A program made the position numbers and the translations under genes. From the NCBI RefSeq assembly GCF_019602855.1, contig NZ_CP080769.1, forward strand, positions 372,001 to 436,000: a DNA stretch of 64,000 bases, given 5' to 3'. The DNA is from Cupriavidus pinatubonensis (GTDB taxonomy: Bacteria > Pseudomonadota > Gammaproteobacteria > Burkholderiales > Burkholderiaceae). This document shows, one piece after another, positions 45,664 through 53,382 of the stretch (positions within the stretch are counted from its first letter, which is position 1; every line of letters starts with the position of its first letter). Under the pieces are notes generated by a model. That model worked only from the letters and a program-made list of their open reading frames with translations, did not search any database and was not told the DNA's origin.

Positions 45664-46547
45664 AGGGGGCTCCGGATTTTTTCTGGAATGAGTCCTGCCG
45701 GACGAAGCAGCAGGCAGACAAGGAGAATCAGTCCAATGCTCCCGATGCGGGCTGCACCTGCGATGTCGCTGCTGATTTCGAAGTAGTCCTTTACGAACGG
45801 CACGGCGCTGTAGATGGCCTCTACGACAATTGCGCCGAGAACGACGCCGGCGTTGTTGCCCAAGCCACCAATCATCACCATCGTCCATACCGCGAACGTT
45901 TCAGAGGGCAGCATGTAGTCGGGCCCGACGAAGCTCATGTAGTGCGCCAGCAGCGAACCGCCGACGGATGCGATGACTGCGCTCATTACCGTGGCCTGAT
46001 TTTTGAGCGGAAGCAGCCTGTATCCCAGGCTCGTGGCCAACGCCGGCTCGTCGCGCATCAGGCGAATTGCTCGACCGAAGCGACCATGCGTCAAGCGCTG
46101 GCAGATGGCGAACGCCACTATCGCTGCGATCAGGGCAACCAGGACGAAGCCCACGTCGCTCTGTGCCCCTTCCCCGAACCTGACCAACGGCGGCACGCCG
46201 CTCAAGCCTTGCGCACCCCCGGTGAGCCACCCTTCGTTGACGGCAACGATGCGAATGAGCTCCGCAACTGCCAGGGTGGCAATTGCCCAGTAGTCAGAGG
46301 CGAGGTTTCGTCCAAGCCGGGCCATGATCAGGCCGACGGCCATCGCCACAACAGCACCTACGGCCATGCCAGCGACAGCCGGATAGCCAAGCGAGGTGCA
46401 GATTGCGGTAGCGTAAGCGCCGACACCGACGAACGCGACGAAGCCAAAGTTCAGAAGGCCAGCAAAGCCTGCCTGGAGATTCAGGCTCAGTGCCAGGAGC
46501 GAGTAGACGCAGCTCAACCCCGCTACGTGGAGCAAGAAGTTATACAC
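45660..46547 (-). CDS. livM: ABC transporter permease (LivM-like)
   Basis: A 295-residue permease with about eight to nine membrane segments (LNLQAGFAGLLNFGFVAFVGVGAYA near the N-terminus; the EAA-like loop is GRFGRAIRLMRDEPALATSLG). Inner-membrane half-channel of the importer. It overlaps livH by eight bases. Confidence 0.92.
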   Translation of the reverse strand: MYNFLLHVAGLSCVYSLLALSLNLQAGFAGLLNFGFVAFVGVGAYATAICTSLGYPAVAGMAVGAVVAMAVGLIMARLGRNLASDYWAIATLAVAELIRIVAVNEGWLTGGAQGLSGVPPLVRFGEGAQSDVGFVLVALIAAIVAFAICQRLTHGRFGRAIRLMRDEPALATSLGYRLLPLKNQATVMSAVIASVGGSLLAHYMSFVGPDYMLPSETFAVWTMVMIGGLGNNAGVVLGAIVVEAIYSAVPFVKDYFEISSDIAGAARIGSIGLILLVCLLLRPAGLIPEKIRSPL

Positions 46548-47433
46548 GACGAATCTCCTTGTCGAAAATCCCGTACGGCTTGAACAGCAAGACCACCAGG
46601 AGAATCAGGAACGAAGCGGCACTGATGTACGTGATGGGCAGGTACACATTCGGTGTGCCGAAGACCCACCCAAGATCCATGCTCGTGACGAACGTTTCCG
46701 TGAGTGCAATCAGCAACGCGCCAGCGGCAGCACCCAGAGGATTGCCCAGGCCACCGAGGATGGCTGCAGCAAAGACGGGCAGAAGAAGATTGCTACCCAG
46801 GCTGATGTGTACCGATTCGGTTAAACCGAGCATCGTGCCGCCAAGCGCCGCGAGGACGCCGCTGAGGAACGTGATGCCAGCAACCACCAGAGAACCGTTC
46901 ACCCCAGTTGCGGCGGCGAGGGCCGGATTGGAGGACATTGCCCGCATCGAGCGGCCGACACCTGTACGGAACAGAAGCAGAGCCAGAAGACAAAGACACC
47001 CTACGCCCAGACCGATAGACGTCAGTTGGTCCAACGAGATGGAGGTGTCGCCAACCTGAAATGGCGCAGGCAATGCCGTCGTGTAGCGCAGGGGGCGAGA
47101 GCCTGCAATTCCGAGCACGAAGGCAACCACAATCATGGAAATTGCGAGAGAGCCAATCATGGCAATGGAACTGCCACCGCGCAGCAACCGTTTGAAGATA
47201 AGCGCGTGAAGCACAACGGCCAGTACGCCCGTACACACGCATGACAGGAGTACCGCGAAGGGAAACGGCAGGCCGAGGTGGCTAAATCCGAGGGGGGCGA
47301 AGGCCCCGACCATCGCATACTGGACGTGCGCGATATTCGGGAACTTGACCAGCGAGTAGACTACGCTGAGGCCAACGGCCACAAGCATGATGTCAGAGGT
47401 CCTGATAAGGACGTCGATGACAAATTGCAGCAT
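46540..47433 (-). CDS. livH: ABC transporter permease (LivH-like)
   Basis: A 297-residue permease (SVVYSLVKFPNIAHVQYAMV; loop GVGRSMRAMSSNPALAAATG), second half of the membrane channel. The start at 47433 is taken because the N-terminus then matches LivH; the longer frame adds about 64 Arg-rich, non-conserved residues. It lies 49 bp after the binding-protein gene. Confidence 0.92.
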   Translation of the reverse strand: MLQFVIDVLIRTSDIMLVAVGLSVVYSLVKFPNIAHVQYAMVGAFAPLGFSHLGLPFPFAVLLSCVCTGVLAVVLHALIFKRLLRGGSSIAMIGSLAISMIVVAFVLGIAGSRPLRYTTALPAPFQVGDTSISLDQLTSIGLGVGCLCLLALLLFRTGVGRSMRAMSSNPALAAATGVNGSLVVAGITFLSGVLAALGGTMLGLTESVHISLGSNLLLPVFAAAILGGLGNPLGAAAGALLIALTETFVTSMDLGWVFGTPNVYLPITYISAASFLILLVVLLFKPYGIFDKEIRRV

Positions 47434-47482
47434 TGGAGTTTCTCCAGGAAACGATCGCGCCGCGAGTGCGGCGCGACTGCGG

Positions 47483-48586
47483 TCATCGGGTGACGACCGT
47501 GGTATCAAACTTGACCTTGTCGTATGGCTGATCCTTGCGTTGGCCGTCGGCGTCGAACGCAATCGTGCCCGTGGCACCGTTCTGCGCGCCGAGTGCTCCC
47601 ATAGCCGCGCGAATCTTGGCGGCATCAGCCGAACCGGCCTTGTTGATTGCCGCTACCGCGACCATCACACCGTCGTACGCGTAGCTGCCAAACGAGGACT
47701 TCGGCGCCTCCTTGTACTTTTTGCGGTAGGCGTCTTCGTACGACTTGCCGCCTTCGCCGATGGATGCCACTTCCAGGCCCTCCTGGCCCTTTACGGCTTG
47801 CGGCAGTGAATCGCTCGTACACATCGTCAGGTAGATGCCATACCACTTCTGCTTATTCAGTCCGAGCTCGAACGCTTCGCGGTTGATGGTGGCCGCTTCC
47901 TGGCCATACGCGCTGTAGACGTATGCTTGTGGCCGGGTACGCGCGACCTGCTGCAGCTCGCGACGGTACGTTGACTGGCCCTCGTTATAGAGGACCACCG
48001 AGGACACCTTCCCGCCCTTCGCCTCGTAGCGTTGCTTGAATTCCTTTGCGACGCCTTGCCCGTAGGCGTTATTGGGCGCGAAGAACGCCACGTCCTTGAC
48101 GTTCTGCGAGTACACGTCTCCAGCTGCAAACTGAGCGGAGAGTTCGTCCAGGCCGATGATGCTGAACGAGCCCCTGCCAATCTTTCGAATCTGGGTACCT
48201 GATGAGCCGATGTTCAGGTGAACACTGCCCTGCTGGACAACGTATTCGCCCACCGGGATTGTGATGCCTGAAGAGAACTCGCCTAGAACGACCGGAACCT
48301 TATTAACCGATACTAATTTTCGCGCTGCCCCGAGTGCCGTCGCGGCCACGCCCCCGGAGTCTTCCACCATCACCTGAAGCTTCTGGCCGAGAACCCCGTT
48401 GCGTGCATTCACCTGTTCAACGGCTAGCTGAATGCCGCGGCGCTGGTCTTCGCCCACAGAGGCGCTCGAGCCCGTCAAAGGCAACACCGCGCCAAGAGTT
48501 ACGTTCTGCGCGTACGCTGACACGCTGGTTCCCACGAACAGACTCGTGGCGGCAACTCCAAAGTACATCCGTTTCGCAAGCTTCAC
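47483..48586 (-). CDS. livK: ABC transporter periplasmic binding protein (LivK/J-like)
   Basis: A 367-residue type I periplasmic-binding-fold protein with signal peptide (VKLAKRMYFGVAATSLFVG, cleavage after AYA) and VTLGAVLPLTGSSASVGEDQ. A GTG start at 48586 with GGGGAGG 5 bases upstream is chosen; an ATG at 48616 lacks a ribosome-binding site. First gene of the importer operon; the operator at 48617-48630 lies 31 bp upstream, so it belongs to the same regulon as the catabolic genes. Confidence 0.9.
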   Translation of the reverse strand: MKLAKRMYFGVAATSLFVGTSVSAYAQNVTLGAVLPLTGSSASVGEDQRRGIQLAVEQVNARNGVLGQKLQVMVEDSGGVAATALGAARKLVSVNKVPVVLGEFSSGITIPVGEYVVQQGSVHLNIGSSGTQIRKIGRGSFSIIGLDELSAQFAAGDVYSQNVKDVAFFAPNNAYGQGVAKEFKQRYEAKGGKVSSVVLYNEGQSTYRRELQQVARTRPQAYVYSAYGQEAATINREAFELGLNKQKWYGIYLTMCTSDSLPQAVKGQEGLEVASIGEGGKSYEDAYRKKYKEAPKSSFGSYAYDGVMVAVAAINKAGSADAAKIRAAMGALGAQNGATGTIAFDADGQRKDQPYDKVKFDTTVVTR

Positions 48587-48616
48587 AGGGACCTCCCCGG
48601 CGATTTCTGACGACAC

Positions 48617-48630
48617 AAGTGTCGACAGTT
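48617..48630. promoter_or_regulatory. Operator, AAGTGTCGACAGTT
   Basis: Matches 13 of 14 positions of the AAGTGTCGACACTT palindrome, shares the ACACAAGTGTCGACA flank with the 41238 site, and lies directly upstream of the importer operon. Links uptake to the catabolic regulon. Confidence 0.75.
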
Positions 48631-48644
48631 TTAGGTAAAGGAAG

Positions 48645-48670
48645 GAGGCGAGGAGAATGCTCCTCGCCTC
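48645..48670. repeat. Hairpin-forming inverted repeat, 11-bp stem
   Basis: GAGGCGAGGAG and its exact complement flank a 4-base loop (AATG). It lies between the two operator copies upstream of the importer operon. It could be a transcript 5' hairpin or a terminator for read-through from upstream; no T run follows on either strand. Confidence 0.6.
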
Positions 48671-48760
48671 AGACTCTCTGGTTCAGACCGCTGGAACGCA
48701 ACTAGCGTGCCATAAAGTCGGTGGCCCCCGATGGGACCTAGAACCCCTACAAGCCTATCA

Positions 48761-48774
48761 AAGTGCCGACACTT
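48761..48774. promoter_or_regulatory. Operator, AAGTGCCGACACTT
   Basis: Matches 13 of 14 positions of the palindrome, 175 bp before the importer operon. The two importer sites are 144 bp apart centre to centre, compatible with looping between two regulator dimers (inference). Confidence 0.7.
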
Positions 48775-49320
48775 TTGTATTATCGTTTTTCCTTAGTGGC
48801 CCCTTGATGCTCACGTCCGGATAGAACGGGCACAGCGTTGGTGCGACGCACCATTCCAATGCCTGGTCACGCTCCATCCTTGCGATATGCAACGTTTGCT
48901 GCCTGCGAAGTCTCGTGAACTTCAAATTGCGCCGCAAGGTTGTGTTGTGCAGACCAGTCGTCGACTGGGTGTTCGGCTTGCCAAGGAAGACAATACTTGT
49001 GATCGCTATATCAGCCGTCCTCTGTTCGGAGACCGCGCCAAAGGGGCTAAGGCAAACAAGCTAGCGACGGTCCTTCTTCTACGGCAATAGACGATGCCGC
49101 CCGGGTGGGCCATTTGCTGTCGTTCGACAAACCGCTTTGTCAGGCAGGACCAAGGTCCCGTCATGTGTTTGCACAGATGCATGCCTCGAGCCAGCGCTCT
49201 ATATACTGCAGCAGCCTTGCGCAGTTCATTTCACTATGCAGGTCAGACCGCGATCTAAGTTTTCGCCTGCTATGACCACCTGACGATCGTCAGGGTCCAT
49301 TACGGTGCGCCTCCCTCTAA
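48775..49320. other. Intergenic region between importer operon and LysR gene
   Basis: About 546 bp without a supported gene. It contains a perfect 16-bp palindrome (CCTGACGATCGTCAGG, 49279-49294) 27 bp beyond the LysR stop, which may act as a short terminator hairpin or a protein site. Short frames here have no protein-like features. Confidence 0.5.
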
Positions 49321-50214
49321 CTATTGCTTGACTTGCACCAGGTAGTTTTCTACCTCCTTGAATAGCCAATGAGAGAAGTCGCGCTGCTTGCCTTCAGAGC
49401 TTTTCCGAGGAGGCCATACCAACCAGTAAGGGTAGGCATACGGCGCACTAACATCGCACAGTTGTACCAGTTCACCACGCATGATGGCGTCATGTACCAG
49501 GCTGCGCCGCTCCAAGGTTATTCCCTGCCCCAGCCGAACGGCTTCCAGCACAAGGTTCGAGTCATTGCTGCATAAGCCCTTGCGCTCGAAGTTCATCTCG
49601 ATGCCTGCCGCCTGGCACCAGGGGAGCCAAGACTCCGTGCCGTAGATGATCTTGCTCTGGACAATTTTCTGAGGCGTCTTCGGCAACTTCCCGCCATTGA
49701 AATGTGGGGCCGCGACGGCCACCACATCATCGTGAAACAACAGCTTTTGCTCCACACCTTCCCAGTCACCCTTGCCCATGCGGATACCGATATCGACAGA
49801 TTCCTGTTGCAAGTTGGAAATGGTCAGGCTTGCTTGCAGGCGAACGCTGATGTGGGGGTGAAGTCGCTGAAAACTGGGTAGTCGCGACAACAGCCAGGAG
49901 CGACCAAACGAAGGTAGTACCGCCACAACCAGCTCACCCGTTTTGGGTTGAGCCTGGATCGACCGCGTAGCCTCTGCGATGTCGCCCAAGGCCTTGCGAA
50001 TCTGTAATGCATATAGTCGACCGTCCTCGCTCACCCGCAGTCCACGCCCTTCTCGTACAAAGAGAGTGAGGCCGACAATCTCTTCGAGCGCTTTGATCTG
50101 CTGGCTGATGGCCGAGTGCGTAACAGACAACTCTTGGGCCGCCAAGGTGACACTGCCGAGCCTGGCGGTTGCCTCGAAACTACGCAAACACGTCAAAGGT
50201 GGAAACGCGCTCAT
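49321..50214 (-). CDS. LysR-family regulator (GcvA-like)
   Basis: A 297-residue regulator of the GcvA/AmpR-like group: PPLTCLRSFEATARLGSVTL, HSAISQQIKALEEIVGLTLF and a C-terminal substrate-binding domain. It is divergent from the two GST genes and probably controls them. The promoter DNA between them is AT-rich (TTATCGATATTTT), in keeping with LysR boxes. Confidence 0.9.
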   Translation of the reverse strand: MSAFPPLTCLRSFEATARLGSVTLAAQELSVTHSAISQQIKALEEIVGLTLFVREGRGLRVSEDGRLYALQIRKALGDIAEATRSIQAQPKTGELVVAVLPSFGRSWLLSRLPSFQRLHPHISVRLQASLTISNLQQESVDIGIRMGKGDWEGVEQKLLFHDDVVAVAAPHFNGGKLPKTPQKIVQSKIIYGTESWLPWCQAAGIEMNFERKGLCSNDSNLVLEAVRLGQGITLERRSLVHDAIMRGELVQLCDVSAPYAYPYWLVWPPRKSSEGKQRDFSHWLFKEVENYLVQVKQ

Positions 50215-50577
50215 GTAAGCTCAACTTACGTGTAACGGTAAAAATTATCGATATTTTAACGGCTAAATTGAAGATAAATTAACAAAAACTAACCCACCTT
50301 TCTCTTGGGAGGCTCTTCTTCAGAACTCTACTATCACGTACGTTGAGGGAACAAATGGCCCTTTGATCTCCTAGTTGATTAGTTGTAGCTGGCCCGCCAC
50401 CCGAATAAAAGTTACTTATAGTGCACATACCTGATCCTATTGGATGGCGAAGAAGAGACGCCTCTGGTGAATGCTTGGGAGGCCTTTAGCTTTGACCCAT
50501 CGGGATGCGTCCGTCTTCTTCAAGCACCTCAAGCATCCCTTGCACCTGAAAATCACACTGACGTAAATGGAGGCTTT
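50215..50577. other. Divergent promoter region LysR / GST
   Basis: About 363 bp. The first 110 bp are AT-rich with ATTATCGATATTTT, an inverted-repeat-like string suited to a LysR box, followed by TTAACAAAAACTAAC. No gene is supported; the ribosome-binding site AATGGAGG of the first GST is at its right end. Confidence 0.5.
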
Positions 50578-51180
50578 ATGAAACTGGTTGGCATGTTGGA
50601 CTCACCCTACGTGCGCCGCGTGGCAATTTCTATGGAATTGTACGGAGTCAATTTTGAGCATCAATCGCTCTCGGTATTCAGTACCTTCGATGAGTTCGCG
50701 AAGATCAACCCGGTCGTCAAAGCGCCTACGCTGGTGCTAGACGACTCGACGGTACTGATGGATTCAAGCCTGATTCTCGACTATTTTGAAGCACTGGCGC
50801 CTGACGACAAAAAGCTGTTGCCACGGGAAGCCGCGGCACACGCCCTTGACTTGCAGCTGATCGGATTGTCGTTGGCTGCCTGCGAAAAAACCGTACAAAT
50901 CGTTTACGAGCACAACCTACGACCGCCGGAAAAGCTTCACGAGCCGTGGCTCGACCGAGTGACGGGGCAACTGCTGGCCGCCTATTCAACCCTGGAAGAG
51001 CGATTGGCCAACCGCCAAAGCGAGTCATTGACGCAAGCGTCGCTTACCGCGGTAGTTGCCTGGTCCTTTACCCAATCCACCCTCGCTTCCGTAGTCAAGG
51101 CCGACGCGTTTCCCCATCTGCGACGCCATGCCAGGCTCACAGAAGAACTCCCAGCGTTCAAGAAATATCCAATCCTGTAA
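50578..51180 (+). CDS. Glutathione S-transferase family protein
   Basis: A 200-residue GST: thioredoxin-fold N-terminus (KLVGMLDSPYVRRVAISMEL, PTLVLDDSTVLMDSSLILDY with the glutathione-binding Ser region) and an all-helical C-terminal domain. ATG 50578 has GGAGG 5 bases upstream; a longer frame from 50440 is not supported. Substrate unknown; these proteins conjugate or reduce electrophiles. Forms a pair with the next GST. Confidence 0.87.
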   Translation: MKLVGMLDSPYVRRVAISMELYGVNFEHQSLSVFSTFDEFAKINPVVKAPTLVLDDSTVLMDSSLILDYFEALAPDDKKLLPREAAAHALDLQLIGLSLAACEKTVQIVYEHNLRPPEKLHEPWLDRVTGQLLAAYSTLEERLANRQSESLTQASLTAVVAWSFTQSTLASVVKADAFPHLRRHARLTEELPAFKKYPIL

Positions 51181-51253
51181 CCCGCTTCAATAGCGCGCGA
51201 ACTGCCACCAAGTAGGCGCGCGCCCGCCTCCTAATTGAACGGCACGCCCGCCT

Positions 51254-51931
51254 ATGTACACTTTGTTCTTCACACCCACGGCCAATGGCTACAAAGTCCT
51301 CGTGATGCTGGAAGCCCTGGGCGCCCAGTACGATATCTGCCACATCAATCTGAGCCGCGACGAGCAACACCTGCCTGCGTTTTCCCGGCTCAACCGACAC
51401 GCCAAGATTCCAGTACTGCTGGACAGGGACAACCAACAACTAGTAGCGGAGTCCGGCGCTATCCTGCTGTATTTGGCAGAGAAGCACGGACGTTTTATCG
51501 GCGCATCGCTGGACGCCCGATGGCAAGTCCTGCAGTGGCTGATGTGGCAGGTGAGTAGCCTGGGGCCGATGGCGGGCCAAAATTACCATTTCAATCACCA
51601 GGTACCGGAACCACACCCCTATTCGGCCGACCGCTATGTCGCACAGACTCACAGGCTCTTTCAGGTCTTTGAACAAGCATTGGCTTTGCAGCCCTACATC
51701 TGCGGCGACTACTCGATCGCGGATATGTCGATTTACCCGTGGATGCGTCTTCACAGGTTACTGCGCATCAATCTGGATGGCTTGCCTAGGACCGCTGATT
51801 ACCTGCACAGAATGACCTCGCGCGCCGACATCCAGCGCGCCTATGTCATCGGTGCGCCGTATCAGGAAAGGCTAGAAGGCGACGTCGACAGGGTGCAAGC
51901 CATTGCCGACGCGCTTTACGGCGGCCATTAG
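51254..51931 (+). CDS. Glutathione S-transferase family protein (YfcG/YghU-like)
   Basis: A 225-residue GST: YTLFFTPTANGYKVLVMLEA, LVAESGAILLYLAEKHG (glutathione-binding ESGAI) and a C-terminal helical domain with ADMSIYPWMR. This resembles Nu-class enzymes such as YfcG, which act as disulfide reductases. It follows the first GST by 73 bp, likely in one transcript. Confidence 0.9.
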   Translation: MYTLFFTPTANGYKVLVMLEALGAQYDICHINLSRDEQHLPAFSRLNRHAKIPVLLDRDNQQLVAESGAILLYLAEKHGRFIGASLDARWQVLQWLMWQVSSLGPMAGQNYHFNHQVPEPHPYSADRYVAQTHRLFQVFEQALALQPYICGDYSIADMSIYPWMRLHRLLRINLDGLPRTADYLHRMTSRADIQRAYVIGAPYQERLEGDVDRVQAIADALYGGH

Positions 51932-51996
51932 GCGCCGCCAGCAATCACGGAAAGCGGCTTTCTTTGTTTGGCGCCGCAATCTCAGCCAGCGATCGT

Positions 51997-52090
51997 CTGC
52001 GCTGGCCAGCACGGGACCACCGGCGGCGGTGGTGGGGGCGGCTCGAAGGCCGTCTGCCGCATCCAGGTCTTCCGGCGTGTGCCTCAGCCG
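51997..52090 (-). pseudogene. Small relic of an H-NS-family gene
   Basis: The minus strand reads HTPEDLDAADG, then after a frame change FEPPPPPPPVV, matching the LTLEELDAAGCFAPPPP...PVV core of the H-NS-like proteins at 52944 and 2046. The DNA-binding C-terminus does not follow. It is downstream of the cpoB copy, so a third degraded H-NS copy is likely. Confidence 0.5.
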
Positions 52091-52108
52091 GCTGGAAGCC
52101 GTCCGCAC

Positions 52109-52866
52109 TTACTTCAGCGTCTTCAACCGATTGTTCGCCGCAAGCGCGCCCTCGGTACCGGGATACTTGGCCACCACCTGTTCCAGCGTCTTGCGCGCGC
52201 CGCCTTCTGGCCGGACTCGAGCTGATTATTGGCCACCGCGATCATGGCGTGCGGCACCTTGGGATGCGTCGGATTGGCATCGATCATTTTGTGCAGCACC
52301 CAGGTGGACCCCTTATAGTCGCGCTGCGCGTAGAGCGAGTTGCCGAGCCAGTACTGCGCCAGCGGCAGGTACGGGCTCTGCGGATACTTCTTGATAAACG
52401 AGGAGAACGAATTCCCGGCGCTCTTGAAATCGCCCGCCTGGAAATGCTTGAGCGCGGCGTCGTATTCGGGCTTCTCGCCCGGCTGCGACGTGCCCTGGCG
52501 GTCTTCGACCGAAGCGTGCTGCGGCTCGAACTTCTTCAGGCGCGCATCCAGGTCGACGTAGTAGTCCTTCTGCTGCTTCTGCAGCGTCGCCACCGTGTTC
52601 TGCAGCACTTCGTTCTGGCCGCGTAGCCGCGCCACTTCCTGGCGTAGGCCTTCGAGCTGGTTCTGCAGATCGAGCGTAGTGCGGCTGTTCTGCTCAATGC
52701 GCTGGGTCGCCGTCGCCTGGAAGCTGTTGAACTGGTCGCGCAGGGTGATGACCGTTTTGCGCGCCTGCTCATCGTCGAACACCCCGGCATGTGCCGGCGT
52801 GGGTGGCAGCATACCGCCGCTCGCCATGGCGGCGAGCCACAACAGGGTGGAAACGTGTACTTTCAT
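52109..52866 (-). pseudogene. CpoB/YbgF-like periplasmic protein, frameshifted near the C-terminus
   Basis: Signal peptide (ending AHA), coiled-coil segment (QVEELRQE-like heptads: LEGLRQEVARLRGQNEVLQN) and TPR repeats (YDAALKHFQAGDFKSAGNSF, LPLAQYWLGNSLYAQRDYKG) as in the Tol-Pal partner CpoB. At 52194-52205 a GCGCGC run shifts the frame; in the other frame the expected end (KTLEQVVAKYPGTEGALAAN) continues to a stop at 52109. As written the protein ends in unrelated residues. It is probably a second copy of cpoB; the one expected beside tol-pal is not in this window. Confidence 0.78.
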
Positions 52867-52943
52867 AAATGGGTCGTCGTGGGTTGTGTCGGTGAGCCCG
52901 CGTCAGATCGCTCTTGGTCTGCGGGCCAAATGCATCGGCAAGC

Positions 52944-53204
52944 CTATCCCACCCGGAAAAATTCCACACTCTGCCCCGCATTGACCGCCCGCTTGAGCCA
53001 CGAGGGCATCTCGCCCCGCCCGTCCCAGGTCAGCCCTTCCGCGTTGCGGTAGCAGACCACCGGTGCCGGTGGAGGTGGCTCGGGTGGGGGCGGCGGCGGC
53101 GCGAAGCACCCCGCCGCGTCGAGCTCCTCGAGGGTGAGCCCGTAGTCGTCCATCTGCGCCTGGATCCAGCGGATCGCGTCCGACCGCTCAGTTTTTGCTG
53201 TCAT
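52944..53204 (-). CDS. H-NS-family small DNA-binding protein
   Basis: An 86-residue (90 if started at 53216) member of the H-NS/Bv3F group: helix DAIRWIQAQMDDYGLTLEEL, a proline-rich linker of about 15 residues, and the H-NS-type DNA-binding part (CYRNAEGLTWDGRGEMPSWL; WxGxGxxPxWL pattern). It lacks the long N-terminal dimerisation region of full-length H-NS. The ATG at 53204 overlaps the acidic-tail frame upstream by 17 bases. A role as nucleoid protein or xenogeneic silencer is inferred. Intact counterpart of the relics at 2046 and 51997. Confidence 0.82.
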   Translation of the reverse strand: MTAKTERSDAIRWIQAQMDDYGLTLEELDAAGCFAPPPPPPEPPPPAPVVCYRNAEGLTWDGRGEMPSWLKRAVNAGQSVEFFRVG

Positions 53205-53330
53205 CGCTGCCGTCACTGCTGTCGTTGCCTTCGTCCTGGTTGTTAGGCAGCGCCGTCGCCCCGGCTCATTGCCCGGCTCTTCCCCTTGGGCTTGCTGCGC
53301 AGTGGCCGCCGAACTTCCGGCCTTCCGAGT
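53188..53330 (-). pseudogene. Duplicated 3' end of a kfrA-like gene
   Basis: The frame ends NNQDEGNDSSDGSDDSKN and stop, nearly the same as the KfrA-like C-terminus (HQDEGNDSSDTSDDSKD). A one-base shift upstream joins it to EEPGNEP, as in KfrA (EEPGDGQ). So a piece of kfrA 3' end was duplicated together with the hns start. It has no start of its own. Confidence 0.6.
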
Positions 53331-53382
53331 TCGCTAGATCCTATGTATGGGGGCGGACCGGCCGCGCCCGCCAACCTGTCGT

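Noticed and set aside
45664..45888. 75-residue N-terminal extension of the LivG-like ATPase
   Set aside because: Arg-rich and overlapping livM out of frame; the conserved N-terminus starts at 45663.
48887..49090. 67-codon plus frame between importer operon and LysR
   Set aside because: Low-quality composition, no start signal, no recognisable family.
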